Shown one piece after another: positions 33,486-44,575 of a stretch of 64,000 nucleotides of DNA. The notes under the pieces were generated by a model, which saw only the letters and a program-made list of their open reading frames with translations, had not been told where the DNA came from and did no database searches. How positions within the stretch are numbered: position 1 is the first letter of the stretch; each line of letters opens with the position of its first letter. Origin of the DNA: Phenylobacterium sp. (lineage in GTDB: Bacteria; Pseudomonadota; Alphaproteobacteria; Caulobacterales; Caulobacteraceae); NCBI RefSeq assembly GCF_004297125.1, contig NZ_SCVD01000025.1:1-64000 (forward strand). Reading direction: 5' to 3'. Position numbers and translations under genes: made by a program.

Positions 33486-33977
33486 ATGGCTAACACCCCC
33501 AAGGCGCCTGCCGATCCGTTCGACGCTCGCCTGGTGCGCAAGCTGGCGGACATCCTCACCGAGACCGGCCTGTCCGAGATCGAGGTGGAGCATGGCGAGC
33601 TGAAGATCCGCGTCGCCAAGCAGCTGACCGCGGCCGCCGCACCCGTGCATTACGCGCCGGCGCCCGCGCCCGCGGCAACCGCCCCGGCGTCCGCAGCCGC
33701 CCCGGCCGCCGCCGCCGCTCCGGCCGCGCCCGTGCGCGCCGCCGGCGACGAGGTGAAGTCGCCCATGGTCGGCACCATCTACCTGCAGCCGAACCCCGGC
33801 TCTCCGTCCTTCGTGAAGGTCGGCGACACGGTGGAGGCCGGCCAGACGCTGTTCATCGTCGAGGCGATGAAGACGATGAACCCGATCCCCGCGCCGCGCG
33901 CCGGCAAGATCGTGGAGATCCTGGTCGAAGACGCCCAGCCCGTGGAGTTCGGCGAACCTCTCGCCATCATCGAGTAG
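33486..33977 (+). CDS. accB: Acetyl-CoA carboxylase biotin carboxyl carrier protein
   Basis: Ala/Pro linker then [17 protein letters not shown]...[11 protein letters not shown]. Confidence 0.96.
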   Translation: MANTPKAPADPFDARLVRKLADILTETGLSEIEVEHGELKIRVAKQLTAAAAPVHYAPAPAPAATAPASAAAPAAAAAPAAPVRAAGDEVKSPMVGTIYLQPNPGSPSFVKVGDTVEAGQTLFIVEAMKTMNPIPAPRAGKIVEILVEDAQPVEFGEPLAIIE

Positions 33978-33981
33978 GCAG

Positions 33982-35330
<1,349 letters not shown>

Positions 35331-35334
<4 letters not shown>

Positions 35335-36920
35335 TTCACGGTCTTCAGGCGGCTGGGGAGCAATTCGCCGCCGGTGCGCAGGATCGGATAGGCGGCGGCT
35401 TCCACTAGGTGGGAGTTGATGCTCTTCAAGTCGCGCAGGGCGTCGAGATGGAGCGAGCTGGTCTCCACCGTCTTGGCGTTGCCCGAGCGCAGGCGCGCGA
35501 AGTGCGCGGCCACGCCCTCGCTCTCGATCTCGCGGAACGCCTCTTTCTCCGCGACCAGCGTGCGCGCCGTCCCGGGGTCCCGGTTGACGAACAGAGAGGC
35601 CGCCAGCCGCACGTTGCCGATCAGGCGATCGACCAGCTTCACCAGCTCCGCCTCCCCCTCGGTCGAGAAGGCGACGCCGCGACTCTGGCGGCGCTCGGCG
35701 ACGCTCAGCAGGTCGCGGGCGATCAGGTCTCCGGCGTGCTCCAGGTTGATGGCGAACATCAGCACCTCGGTCTGGCGCGCCACGTCCGCGGGCTCCTGCC
35801 GTTCGGCCGGGATCGACAGGACGTAGCCCTTGATGGCGCTGTTCAGGCCGTCCAGCACGTCGTCGAGCTGGCGCGTGGTGTGGATGGGCCCGCGGCTGTC
35901 GGACTGCAGCGCCTCGCGCAGGCCGTTGAGCATCCCCTCGATCGTGTCGGCCATCCGCAGCGCCTCGCGCGTGGCGAGCGCCAGGGCTACCTGGGGCGTC
36001 TCGCGTGCGGCCGGGTCCAGGTAGATGGGCGTGCCGGGCCGCGCCTCGGCGGCAGGGCTGGGCAGCAGGCGCTTGATCAGGTCGGCATAGGGCCCCAGGA
36101 ACGGCAGGAAGGCCAGCGCCAGGGCCAGGTTGAACAGGGTGTGGAAATTGGCCAATGCCCGCGCCGGATCCGGACCGAGGCGAGCGACATGGGGCGCGGC
36201 GTAGCTGAGGGCCCCAAGCGCCACCACCAGCCCGACCAGCCTGTTGAGGAAGTTGCCCAGGGGAAGCCGCCGGCTGGCCGGATCGGAGCCGACACCGCCT
36301 TCCAGCAGCGGGTTGATCGCCGAGCCCAGGTTTGCCCCCAGGACCAGCGCCACGCCGGTGTCGATGCCGACCACGCCCTTGGCGGCCAGGGACATGGCCA
36401 GCAGGACCGTCACGACGCTGGAGTGCGCGGCCCAGGTCAGTAGGGCCGCGCCAGCGACCACCAGGGGCATGTAGTCGCCCAAGGCCCGCAATGCCTCGCC
36501 GACGCCCGGGCGCGCCACCAGCGGTTCCAGAAGCTGGAGGAACTGGTGCAGCGAGATCAGCACCAAGCCCAGCCCGATCAAGACCCGGCCGAAATCGTGC
36601 GCCTCGTCCTGCCAGCGGCGGAACAGCGTCACCCCCGCCAGCACCAGGATCGGGGCCAGCACGGCGATGTCGAACGAGAGCGCCTGGACGACCAGACTGG
36701 ACCCGACATTGGCCCCCAGCATCACGGCCAGGGCCGGCGCCAACTCCACGAGACCGCCGGCCGAGAAGGCCGTGAGCATAAGGGCGGTGGCGGTGCTGCT
36801 CTGCACCGCGATGGTCACCGCGGTCCCGGCCGCGAAGGCGCGGATGCGGTTGCGCAACGCGCCGGCCAGGAAGTGGCGGAGCTTCGGCCCGAAGGTCCGC
36901 TGGACCCCGGTCTGCACCAT
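35331..36920 (-). CDS. Na/Pi cotransporter family protein (NptA/PhoU-like); 5' end uncertain
   Basis: [48 protein letters not shown] repeats; PhoU-like C-terminus; coding frame continues upstream of the first ATG. Confidence 0.85.
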
Positions 36921-37035
36921 GTGGACGCCCCACAGTAGGAGGGCGGCGAAGCCGGCGAGTTCCAGGATGACGACGGTCGTGGCGATGACTCTGAACTCCG
37001 CGAGCGGGAGATAAGGCGACGTCGGGCTCCGGGCT

Positions 37036-38394
37036 TCAAGTGCGGAAGCGGACCACCACCCGCAACCCCGGCGCGGCGTCTTCCAGGCGAAGCTCCGCCT
37101 CGTGCCGTTCGGCCGCCGCCGCGACGAGGCTCAGGCCTAGGCCGAAGCCCGCCGCGCCGGATCCCGGCCCACGATAGAACCGTTCCAGCACGCGGCCTCG
37201 TTCCGCCTCCGGCACGCCGGGCCCGTTGTCGACCACGGTCACCTGCACGCCGTCGGCCAGCGGCTGTCCGTCCAGGCGGACGACCCCGCCAGGCGGCGCG
37301 AACTTCACCGCGTTGTCGAGCAGGTTGCTGACCATCTGGAAGATCAGGTCCCGATCTCCGTGGATAACCAGGTCTGGCGCGATCCGAGTGATGAGCCCCT
37401 GCCCCCGGTCCTCGGCCGCCGGCCGATGCAGTTCCACCGCGTCCTCCAGCAGCGCCGAGAGATCCACCCACGCCCCCTTGTCCCGCGGGCCGCTCTGCAG
37501 GCGGGCGATCCGCAGCAGCGCCTCGAACATCGACTGCAGGCGCTCGGCCTCTTCCAGCGCCGCGCCCGTGCGCGCGGCGACCTCCGCGGGGTCGTCGCCC
37601 GCGTCGGCCAGCTCCTCCAGCTCGGCGCGCAGGCGCGTCAGCGGCGTGCGCAGCTCATGGGCGATGTTGTCGGAGACGCGGCTGATCGAGGCGACCAGCC
37701 CTTCGATGCGGGCCAGCATCTCGTTCAGCGTGGCGGAAAGCTGGTCGAAGTCGTCGCCGCTGCCGTGCAGGGCGACGCGGCCCGACAGGTCGCCGGCGAT
37801 CACCGCCCGGGCTGCGCGGTTGATGCGGTCCAGCCGCTGGTTCACCGCGAAGGTCATGACCAGCCCGCCCAGCAGACCCAGCGCCAGGCTCATCCCCGCG
37901 CCCCAGGACAGCGCCTCGAAGATCATGTCCTCGCGCTCGTCCAGGTCCTCGGTGTCGAGGCCGACCAGCAGACGATAGCCCCCGGGCAGGGCCACGTCGC
38001 GTATGACCGCCTCGTGTTCCTCCTCCGCGCCGGTGGCGTAGGTGCCGAACTCGTAGCGCAGCCATTCCCGCCCGCTGACCTTCGGCCAGTCGACGAGGTT
38101 GGAGGCGACGACGGCTCCGCCGGGCGCGATCAGCACATGATAGGGCAGCCGGCCGCGGGCCGTGACCAGCCGGCGCTCCAGCGCCCGGATCAGGGCGTCC
38201 CGGCCCCGGGCCCGATAGACCGCCACCAGGGCGTCGCTCTCGCGGGTGACCGCGGCCTCGACCTGCCGAAGCGGCCGCCAGACACCGCCGACATAGGTCA
38301 CGGCGAGCATGATGCCGACCGAGGCGCAGAACAGCGCCATGTAGACCAGGGTCAGCCGCAGCGTCAGGCTGCGCAGGGGCTTGGGCCAGGTCAT
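37036..38394 (-). CDS. Sensor histidine kinase
   Basis: TM, HAMP-like, SDNIAHELRTPLTRLRAELEEL, DNGPGVPEAERGRVLERFYRG, GFGLGLSLV. Confidence 0.92.
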   Translation of the reverse strand: MTWPKPLRSLTLRLTLVYMALFCASVGIMLAVTYVGGVWRPLRQVEAAVTRESDALVAVYRARGRDALIRALERRLVTARGRLPYHVLIAPGGAVVASNLVDWPKVSGREWLRYEFGTYATGAEEEHEAVIRDVALPGGYRLLVGLDTEDLDEREDMIFEALSWGAGMSLALGLLGGLVMTFAVNQRLDRINRAARAVIAGDLSGRVALHGSGDDFDQLSATLNEMLARIEGLVASISRVSDNIAHELRTPLTRLRAELEELADAGDDPAEVAARTGAALEEAERLQSMFEALLRIARLQSGPRDKGAWVDLSALLEDAVELHRPAAEDRGQGLITRIAPDLVIHGDRDLIFQMVSNLLDNAVKFAPPGGVVRLDGQPLADGVQVTVVDNGPGVPEAERGRVLERFYRGPGSGAAGFGLGLSLVAAAAERHEAELRLEDAAPGLRVVVRFRT

Positions 38395-39062
38395 GCGCGC
38401 AGGCTGTAGCCCATGCCGCGGATCGTCTGCAGAAGGGGCGGGTCGAAGTCCTTGTCGATCTTCTGGCGCAGCCGGCTGACGTGCTGGTCGATGATGTTGG
38501 TCTGGGGATCGAAATTGTAGTCCCAGACCGCCTCCAGCAGCATGCTGCGGCTCACCACCCGGCCAGCGTTGCGCAGCAGGTATTCCAGCAGGCTGAATTC
38601 GCGGGTGGTGAGGTCGATAGCCTGGCCGCGGCGGGTGACCGTGCGGGTCAGGAGGTTCATCTCCAGGTCGGCCAGGCTGAGCTCGGTGGTCTCCTGGACC
38701 ACGCCCTTGCGGCGGCTCAGCGCCTCGACGCGGGCCAGCAGTTCGGAGAACGCGAAGGGCTTGGCCAGGTAGTCGTCGCCGCCGGCGCGAAGGCCCTTCA
38801 CCCGGTTGTCCACGTCGCCGAGCGCCGAGAGGATCAGCACCGGCGTGCTGTCTCCCGACGCCCGCATGGTCTGCAGGATCTTCAGGCCGTCGACGTTGGG
38901 CAGCATTCGGTCGAGGACGATGACGTCGTAGGTCTCGGCGGCGACCTGGAAGAGCGCCTGGCGGCCATCGGCCACGTGGTCGACCAGCCAGCCTTCGCCC
39001 TTCAGGCCCTTCACGACGTGGCCCGCGACCCGCTCGTCATCCTCCACGACCAGAACATGCAT
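38391..39062 (-). CDS. OmpR-family response regulator
   Basis: MHVLVVEDDERVAGHVVKGLKGEGW...DVIVLDRMLPNVDG...DDYLAKPF; C-terminal wHTH. Confidence 0.93.
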   Translation of the reverse strand: MHVLVVEDDERVAGHVVKGLKGEGWLVDHVADGRQALFQVAAETYDVIVLDRMLPNVDGLKILQTMRASGDSTPVLILSALGDVDNRVKGLRAGGDDYLAKPFAFSELLARVEALSRRKGVVQETTELSLADLEMNLLTRTVTRRGQAIDLTTREFSLLEYLLRNAGRVVSRSMLLEAVWDYNFDPQTNIIDQHVSRLRQKIDKDFDPPLLQTIRGMGYSLRA

Positions 39063-39079
39063 GTGGCGGTCCGCTCCGA

Positions 39080-39580
39080 TCAGTCGCCGATGAGCGGCGT
39101 GATGGCGCCGGTCCGAACGTCCACGAGGACGTCGCGATCCGGGGCGCCGACAAGTTCCACCTCGTAGTAGTGCCGGCCGCCGCGGCGCTCCAGCCCGATC
39201 TCGGCGACCTTGCCCTTGGTGGCCTCCTCGACCATGGCGATGGTCTGGGTCAGGGTCCGCGGGGCCGTCTGGGCGGCCTTCAGGTGCTCGCCGACGACGG
39301 GCAGACGCGCCTTGATCGGCTTGGACTGGCGCACGACCCTGCCGCTGACGGCGTCGACCTTCACCTCGATGGGCTTGCCGTTCTTCACCAGGCCGATCTC
39401 GTAGACCATGTCGCCAAGGTCCATGTCGAACTCGGCGTCGTAGGCGCGGGCGCCGAGTTCGGCCTCTGCGGTGGCGACGGCCTGGGCCAGCGAGATCTTC
39501 GGCCGGACGACCTGGGCCACGGCCGGCGCGGCGACGGTGGCGGCGGCCGCCGCGGCCAGAAGGATGGTGCGAATGTTCAT
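39080..39580 (-). CDS. PepSY-domain periplasmic protein
   Basis: Signal peptide; two PepSY-like units (ISLAQAVATAEAELGARAYDAEFD...YEIGLVKNGKPIEVKVDAVSGRVV; ...YYEVELVGAPDRDVLVDVRTGAI). Confidence 0.78.
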   Translation of the reverse strand: MNIRTILLAAAAAATVAAPAVAQVVRPKISLAQAVATAEAELGARAYDAEFDMDLGDMVYEIGLVKNGKPIEVKVDAVSGRVVRQSKPIKARLPVVGEHLKAAQTAPRTLTQTIAMVEEATKGKVAEIGLERRGGRHYYEVELVGAPDRDVLVDVRTGAITPLIGD

Positions 39581-39581
39581 G

Positions 39582-40787
39582 TCAGTACTCCGTGTTCGTG
39601 CCCCGCAGCCCACCAGATAGCGGCCGCAGATGGCCGGCCCCTTCGGGCTGCATTTGGATTTCGTCATGTTCGGAGCGGGCGTTGGCGACGATCCGGCACA
39701 GGCGGTCGGTCACTGCGTCCAGCCCGAAGGCCTGGACCCGGTCGCCCGCCGCGACGCGGGTCTCGACCCGGACCTGGGCGGTGATGGCGCGCGCCAGGTC
39801 GGCCGGGTCGGTCGGGTCCGCCAGGGCGCCATAGCGGCCGCCGGCCAGCACCTCGGGCGCATTGCCGGCGATGCGCGACGCCACGACCGGAACGCCGCAC
39901 GCCAGGGCTTCGAGCAGGCTGTTGGAGGCGCCCTCCCAAAGGGACGGCAGGACGTAGGCCGCCGCGCGGCGCACCAGGGGAAAGGGATTCGCCACCTCGC
40001 CCTCGAAGCGGATCGCGCCGGACAGGCCCCGCGCCCGCGCCTGCCCTTCCAGGGCCGCCCGACGATCCGGCGGCGCGGCGCCCAGCACCAGCAGGCGCAG
40101 GCCGGGAACCTCCGTCCGCGCCAACGCCAGGGCGTCAATCAGGGCCTCGTAGTTCTTCTGGCGATGCAGGCGGCCCACCGCGACCAGGAACGGCTTGCCA
40201 TCCTCCAGCCACGGATGGCGCACCGGCCCGGCGGCGCGGGCCCTGACGGCCACGGCGTCGACGCCATTCGGAAGAATGTCCACCCGCCGGTCGCGTCGGG
40301 CCCGGCGAAAAGGTTCGCGGGCCGCGATCGCCGCCGAAACGCAGAGCACGCGCGTCGCGTCGGCCGCGATCAGCCGCAGGCCCAGCTCCCGCAGCCCGCC
40401 GCGAAGGCGATCGCGGCCGTGATGCGCCGGGTCGTTGCTGATCCGGTAGATGCGCGGCGTATCGGGCAGTCCCCGCAGAGCCGCCCAGACGGCCAGGTGG
40501 GCATGGTTGCCCATGGAGACCACGACAGAAGGTCCCAGGGCCTTCAGCCGGGCGTGCAGCGCCGGGACGGCGGCGGCGAGCGCCAGGCCGCGCGGGCCGA
40601 CGCCGCGACCAAGGCATGTCACCGGGGGACCGCGCAGGTCGGCCGCCAATGCCCCGCCCTTGAGGCACACGACCTCCACCGGCGCGCCCCGGCGGGCCAG
40701 CGCATTGGCGAGGTGGACGGTGTTGCGGGCGACGCCGTCGCCGGCGAGGCTGCCGCTGAAGAGCACGACGGGGTGTAGGCTTGGCAT
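39582..40787 (-). CDS. Group 1 (GT4-type) glycosyltransferase
   Basis: GSLAGDGVARNTVHLANALARRG; VAVGRLHRQKNYEALIDA; VLPSLWEGASNSLLEALACGVPVVAS. Confidence 0.88.
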   Translation of the reverse strand: MPSLHPVVLFSGSLAGDGVARNTVHLANALARRGAPVEVVCLKGGALAADLRGPPVTCLGRGVGPRGLALAAAVPALHARLKALGPSVVVSMGNHAHLAVWAALRGLPDTPRIYRISNDPAHHGRDRLRGGLRELGLRLIAADATRVLCVSAAIAAREPFRRARRDRRVDILPNGVDAVAVRARAAGPVRHPWLEDGKPFLVAVGRLHRQKNYEALIDALALARTEVPGLRLLVLGAAPPDRRAALEGQARARGLSGAIRFEGEVANPFPLVRRAAAYVLPSLWEGASNSLLEALACGVPVVASRIAGNAPEVLAGGRYGALADPTDPADLARAITAQVRVETRVAAGDRVQAFGLDAVTDRLCRIVANARSEHDEIQMQPEGAGHLRPLSGGLRGTNTEY

Positions 40788-40891
40788 CGGCCCAGCTAGC
40801 GAGCGTCGGATTTGGCGGGCCTCGCTCGAACATTTGCTTTTGCCCATGTTCCACTGTGAGGTCCGGCGAACGATCGAGGGGAGAGACGGCC

Positions 40892-42529
40892 ATGGTGGAT
40901 CGGCGCGATGTGCTGATGGCGACCGGAGTGGCGGGACTGGTCGCGGCGGCGGGCGGCGCGGCCACCGCCAAGCCTGGCGGATCCGGCGGCGCCGGCCGGC
41001 TTTCGACGCCGCCCGAGGCGATCGTCGAGACGAAGCACGGCAAGGTGCGCGGCGCCGTCCGCGACGGGATCTTCGTCTTCAAGGGCGTGCCCTACGGCAA
41101 GGACACCGGCGGTGCGGCCCGGTTCCTGCCGCCGCAGCCTCCGGCGGCCTGGACCGGCGTTCGGGCCGCCCTGTCCTACGGCGCCTGCTGTCCGCAGATG
41201 GTCCGGGCCGGCTGGCAGAACAGCGAGACGGCCTTCATCTACGACTGGGACGACGGCTTCGCGGGCGAGGACTGCCTGAAGCTGAACGTCTGGTCGCCGG
41301 GCCCGGGCAAGGGCGCCCGGCCGGTGATGTTCTGGATCCACGGCGGCGGCTACGAGGCCGGCTCGGCGCAGGAGCTTCCCGGCTACGACGGAGAGCGCCT
41401 GGCGCGGCGCGGCGACGTCGTGGTGGTCTCGGTGAACCACCGGCTGGGGCCGTTCGGCTTCCTGGACCTGTCGGAGTTCGGCGGGGACCGATACGGCCTC
41501 TCCGCCAATGCCGGCATGCTGGACCTGGTCCTGGCGCTGGAGTGGGTGAAGGCCAACGCGGCGGCGTTCGGCGGCGATCCGGGCAAGGTGACAATCTTCG
41601 GTCAGTCGGGCGGCGGGGCGAAGGTCTCCAACCTGATGGCCATGCCGTCCGCCAAGGGTCTGTTCCACAGGGCCATCGTCCAGAGCGGTTCGCTGCTGGA
41701 GATCGGCGACACCGCGCGGTCGCGACAACTGGCGCAGGTGGTGCTGAAGGAGCTCGGGATCGGGCGTGGCGAGCTGGACCGGCTGACCGGCGTCTCGGCG
41801 GCGGACCTCATCAAGGCGGGCGAAGCGGCCCGCAAGGAAATGCCGAAGCCGCCGGCCGGGCGGATCAACCTGCATTGGGGTCCGACGCTGGACGGGACGG
41901 CCATTCCCGGCGCCTGGGGCGGCGGGGCGCCCGCCCTTTCCGCGGACGTGCCGATGATCGTCGGCTCCTGCCTCAACGAATATAGCCCGAGCCTCGGCAA
42001 TCCCGCCCTGGAGGACATGGGCGAGGACCAGGCGCGCGGAATGGCCAAGGCGATCGCCGGCGCCTCGCCCGCCGCCTGGGATGTGTTCCGCGCCGCCCAT
42101 CCCAAGGCCAGGCCGGTCGAGGTGCTGTCCGTGCTGGTCTCCAGTCAGTTCCGGGCCCCCGCGGTGGCCCAGGCGCGGCGCAAGGGCGCGCAGGGCAAGG
42201 CGCCGGCCTGGCTCTACCGCTTCGACTACAACCCGGCCTCGGTGCTGGACGGCCGGGTGCGGGCGTTCCACTGCGCCGAGCTGGCCTATTGCTTCGACAA
42301 CGTCGATCGATGCCTCAACGCCACGGGCGGTACGGCCGAGGCGCGCGCCCTGGCCGGGCGGGTGGCCGACGCCTGGGTCGCCTTCGCCCGCACCGGCGAC
42401 CCGAACCACAGGGGCCTACCCCGATGGCCGGCGGTCTCCGCGAGCGCCACGCCCAACATGCTGTTCGACGCAAAATGCGCCGTCGTGGAGGATCCGGACG
42501 CCAGGGAACGCGCCGCGCTCGTCGCCTGA
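40892..42529 (+). CDS. Type B carboxylesterase
   Basis: Tat-like signal MVDRRDVLMATGVAGLVAAAGG; EDCLKLNVWSPG; FGQSGGGAKVSNLMAMP. Confidence 0.9.
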   Translation: MVDRRDVLMATGVAGLVAAAGGAATAKPGGSGGAGRLSTPPEAIVETKHGKVRGAVRDGIFVFKGVPYGKDTGGAARFLPPQPPAAWTGVRAALSYGACCPQMVRAGWQNSETAFIYDWDDGFAGEDCLKLNVWSPGPGKGARPVMFWIHGGGYEAGSAQELPGYDGERLARRGDVVVVSVNHRLGPFGFLDLSEFGGDRYGLSANAGMLDLVLALEWVKANAAAFGGDPGKVTIFGQSGGGAKVSNLMAMPSAKGLFHRAIVQSGSLLEIGDTARSRQLAQVVLKELGIGRGELDRLTGVSAADLIKAGEAARKEMPKPPAGRINLHWGPTLDGTAIPGAWGGGAPALSADVPMIVGSCLNEYSPSLGNPALEDMGEDQARGMAKAIAGASPAAWDVFRAAHPKARPVEVLSVLVSSQFRAPAVAQARRKGAQGKAPAWLYRFDYNPASVLDGRVRAFHCAELAYCFDNVDRCLNATGGTAEARALAGRVADAWVAFARTGDPNHRGLPRWPAVSASATPNMLFDAKCAVVEDPDARERAALVA

Positions 42530-42567
42530 CCGTTCCCTGGCGCGCGGCGGGCGGCTAGAGGTCAGGC

Positions 42568-43389
42568 ATGTCCGCGTTCGACGCCCGCGACCTGCTCGAC
42601 TGCTACGCCCGCGGCGTGTTCCCGATGGCCGACGCGCGCGAGGACAGCCGCGTCTTCCTCATCGATCCGGAACGCCGGGGGGTGATCCCGCTGGACCGGT
42701 TCCATGTGTCCCGCAGGCTTGCGCGGACGGTGCGCGGCGACCCGTTCGAGGTGCGGTTCGACACCGCCTTCCACCAGGTGGTGCTGGAGTGCGCGGCTTT
42801 GGGTCCGGGCCGGACGGAAACCTGGATCAACCGGCCGATCGAGGATCTCTACCTGCAACTTCACGCGGCGGGCCGCGCGCACAGCGTGGAGTGCTGGCAG
42901 GACGGCGAGCTGGTGGGCGGACTGTACGGCGTCTCGCTCCGCGGCGCCTTCTTCGGCGAGAGCATGTTCTCGCGCCGCCGCGACGCCTCGAAGGTGGCGC
43001 TGGTCCATCTGGTGGCGCGGTTGATCGCCGGAGGGTTCGTGCTGCTGGACGCCCAGTTCATGACCGAGCACCTGAGCCAGTTCGGCGCCGAGGAGATCGG
43101 GCGCGCGGCCTACCACAAGCGCCTGGCCAGGGCCCTGGAGGTCGAGGCCCACTTCTACGTGGGCGGGGTCGCAGGCGGTTCCGTCGGCGGCGCGGGCTTG
43201 GGCTCCGGCGTGGCCGGCGGCGGGACCGCGGCCTTGGGCGCAGGCGTGACGGGTTTGGCCGCCGGGAGGTCCAGCAGCTTGGGCTCGGAGGCTTCGGGCG
43301 CCTTGGCGGCAGGCGGGCGCACCGGCGCGGCGGCGGCCACCGCGGGGGCCGGCGCGGCCGCCCTGCAACTGATCGCCCAGGCGTCGTAG
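42568..43389 (+). CDS. aat: Leucyl/phenylalanyl-tRNA--protein transferase
   Basis: [66 protein letters not shown]; low-complexity C-terminal extension. Confidence 0.92.
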   Translation: MSAFDARDLLDCYARGVFPMADAREDSRVFLIDPERRGVIPLDRFHVSRRLARTVRGDPFEVRFDTAFHQVVLECAALGPGRTETWINRPIEDLYLQLHAAGRAHSVECWQDGELVGGLYGVSLRGAFFGESMFSRRRDASKVALVHLVARLIAGGFVLLDAQFMTEHLSQFGAEEIGRAAYHKRLARALEVEAHFYVGGVAGGSVGGAGLGSGVAGGGTAALGAGVTGLAAGRSSSLGSEASGALAAGGRTGAAAATAGAGAAALQLIAQAS

Positions 43390-43985
43390 GTGGCGTGCTC
43401 CACCGGGTTCAGGCCCGGCGAGGAGGCGAACATCCAGCCCCGGAACGCCTGGCGCGGCGGCGGCGTGGGCCGGCCCGGCTGGGGCCGCGGCTGGGAATCG
43501 ATGGTCAGGTAGACGATGGAGTCATCGATCGCCTCGTCCGGCGCCGAGCGCTCGCAGGCGCGGACCGTGAACACCAGGCCCTTCCAGCGCACCGGCTGGC
43601 CCACGGCGGCCTCGAAACGCAGGGTCTCGGCGGTCACCTTGTCCAGCGCCTGAAGGACCGCGATGTTGTAGCGGGCGCGGCGGATCGGGGCGGCGACGGG
43701 CTTCTCGGCCACCTGTTCCTTGGGCGCGGCGGCCGGCGCCACCTCTTCGGCCTTGACCGGCGGCGCGACGATCGGCGCGGGCGCGGCCACGGTGGAGGGT
43801 GGAGCCTCTTCGGGGAGACCGGGAACCGGCGCAGGCGGCGCCTCGGTCGGAACCGGCGCCGCGGGCGCCGTCGGCTGGGCCGAGACGATCCCCGTCAGCG
43901 ACGCGCCCAGGGCGACGCCCAATCCCACCCCGCGAAGGAGGCCGGCGCGGCGAACGAAGGGGGTCGGGATGCGGCGCGGGCCCAC
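43155..43985 (-). CDS. DUF2155-domain protein
   Basis: [44 protein letters not shown]...[25 protein letters not shown]; Pro/Ala-rich flanks. Confidence 0.82.
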   Translation of the reverse strand: MGPRRIPTPFVRRAGLLRGVGLGVALGASLTGIVSAQPTAPAAPVPTEAPPAPVPGLPEEAPPSTVAAPAPIVAPPVKAEEVAPAAAPKEQVAEKPVAAPIRRARYNIAVLQALDKVTAETLRFEAAVGQPVRWKGLVFTVRACERSAPDEAIDDSIVYLTIDSQPRPQPGRPTPPPRQAFRGWMFASSPGLNPVEHATYDAWAISCRAAAPAPAVAAAAPVRPPAAKAPEASEPKLLDLPAAKPVTPAPKAAVPPPATPEPKPAPPTEPPATPPT

Positions 43986-43987
43986 GG

Positions 43988-44392
43988 CTATTCCGGGGTC
44001 CAGGCCTCGTAGTCGCCGGTGGCGATCTGGCGGTCCCCGCCGCGCGAGATCGCGCCCTTCGGCTTACGGGCGTAGATGGTGCCCGTCAGGTTCGGCAGAT
44101 GGTCCTTCTCCCACGCCCGGCGCAGCAGCGGCTCCACCGTCGGCGGCTCGTCGAAGGTGTAGCGCAGCCAGCCGTGCCAGTCGGGGGTCACCTTCGAGGC
44201 GTCGGCGTAGCCCTTGTAGATCACCCAGCGGCGCTTGCGGCCCTTGTCGTAGGCGTCGTGGTCGTCGCGGGCTTCGTAATATTTGTTGCCCAGCTCGTCC
44301 TGGCCGACGAAGCGGCCGCGGCGCGCCACGGTGAAGTGGATGCCGGTCGTGGCGCCGTTCCACCAGGTGAAGATCGTCTTCAGGACGGACAA
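43988..44392 (-). CDS. NADH:ubiquinone oxidoreductase NDUFA12-family subunit
   Basis: ARRGRFVGQDELGNKYYEARDDHDAYDKGRKRRWVIYKGYADASKVTPDWHGWLRYTFDEPPT. Confidence 0.87.
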   Translation of the reverse strand: MSVLKTIFTWWNGATTGIHFTVARRGRFVGQDELGNKYYEARDDHDAYDKGRKRRWVIYKGYADASKVTPDWHGWLRYTFDEPPTVEPLLRRAWEKDHLPNLTGTIYARKPKGAISRGGDRQIATGDYEAWTPE

Positions 44393-44575
44393 ATCAGGGC
44401 TCTCGGGGCTCGAAATTCGGCCGGACTATAGGCGGGCGCCTCTTGAGCGTCCAGCGCGGGCCGCAACGGCGTCGCCCAGCAATATGTTGGGGATGACCGG
44501 GCTTCTTACCCCAACATCTATTGCTCAGGGCGCTCGGCGACGCCTAGGCTCGCGTGTCAGGGAGTCGGCCGCATC

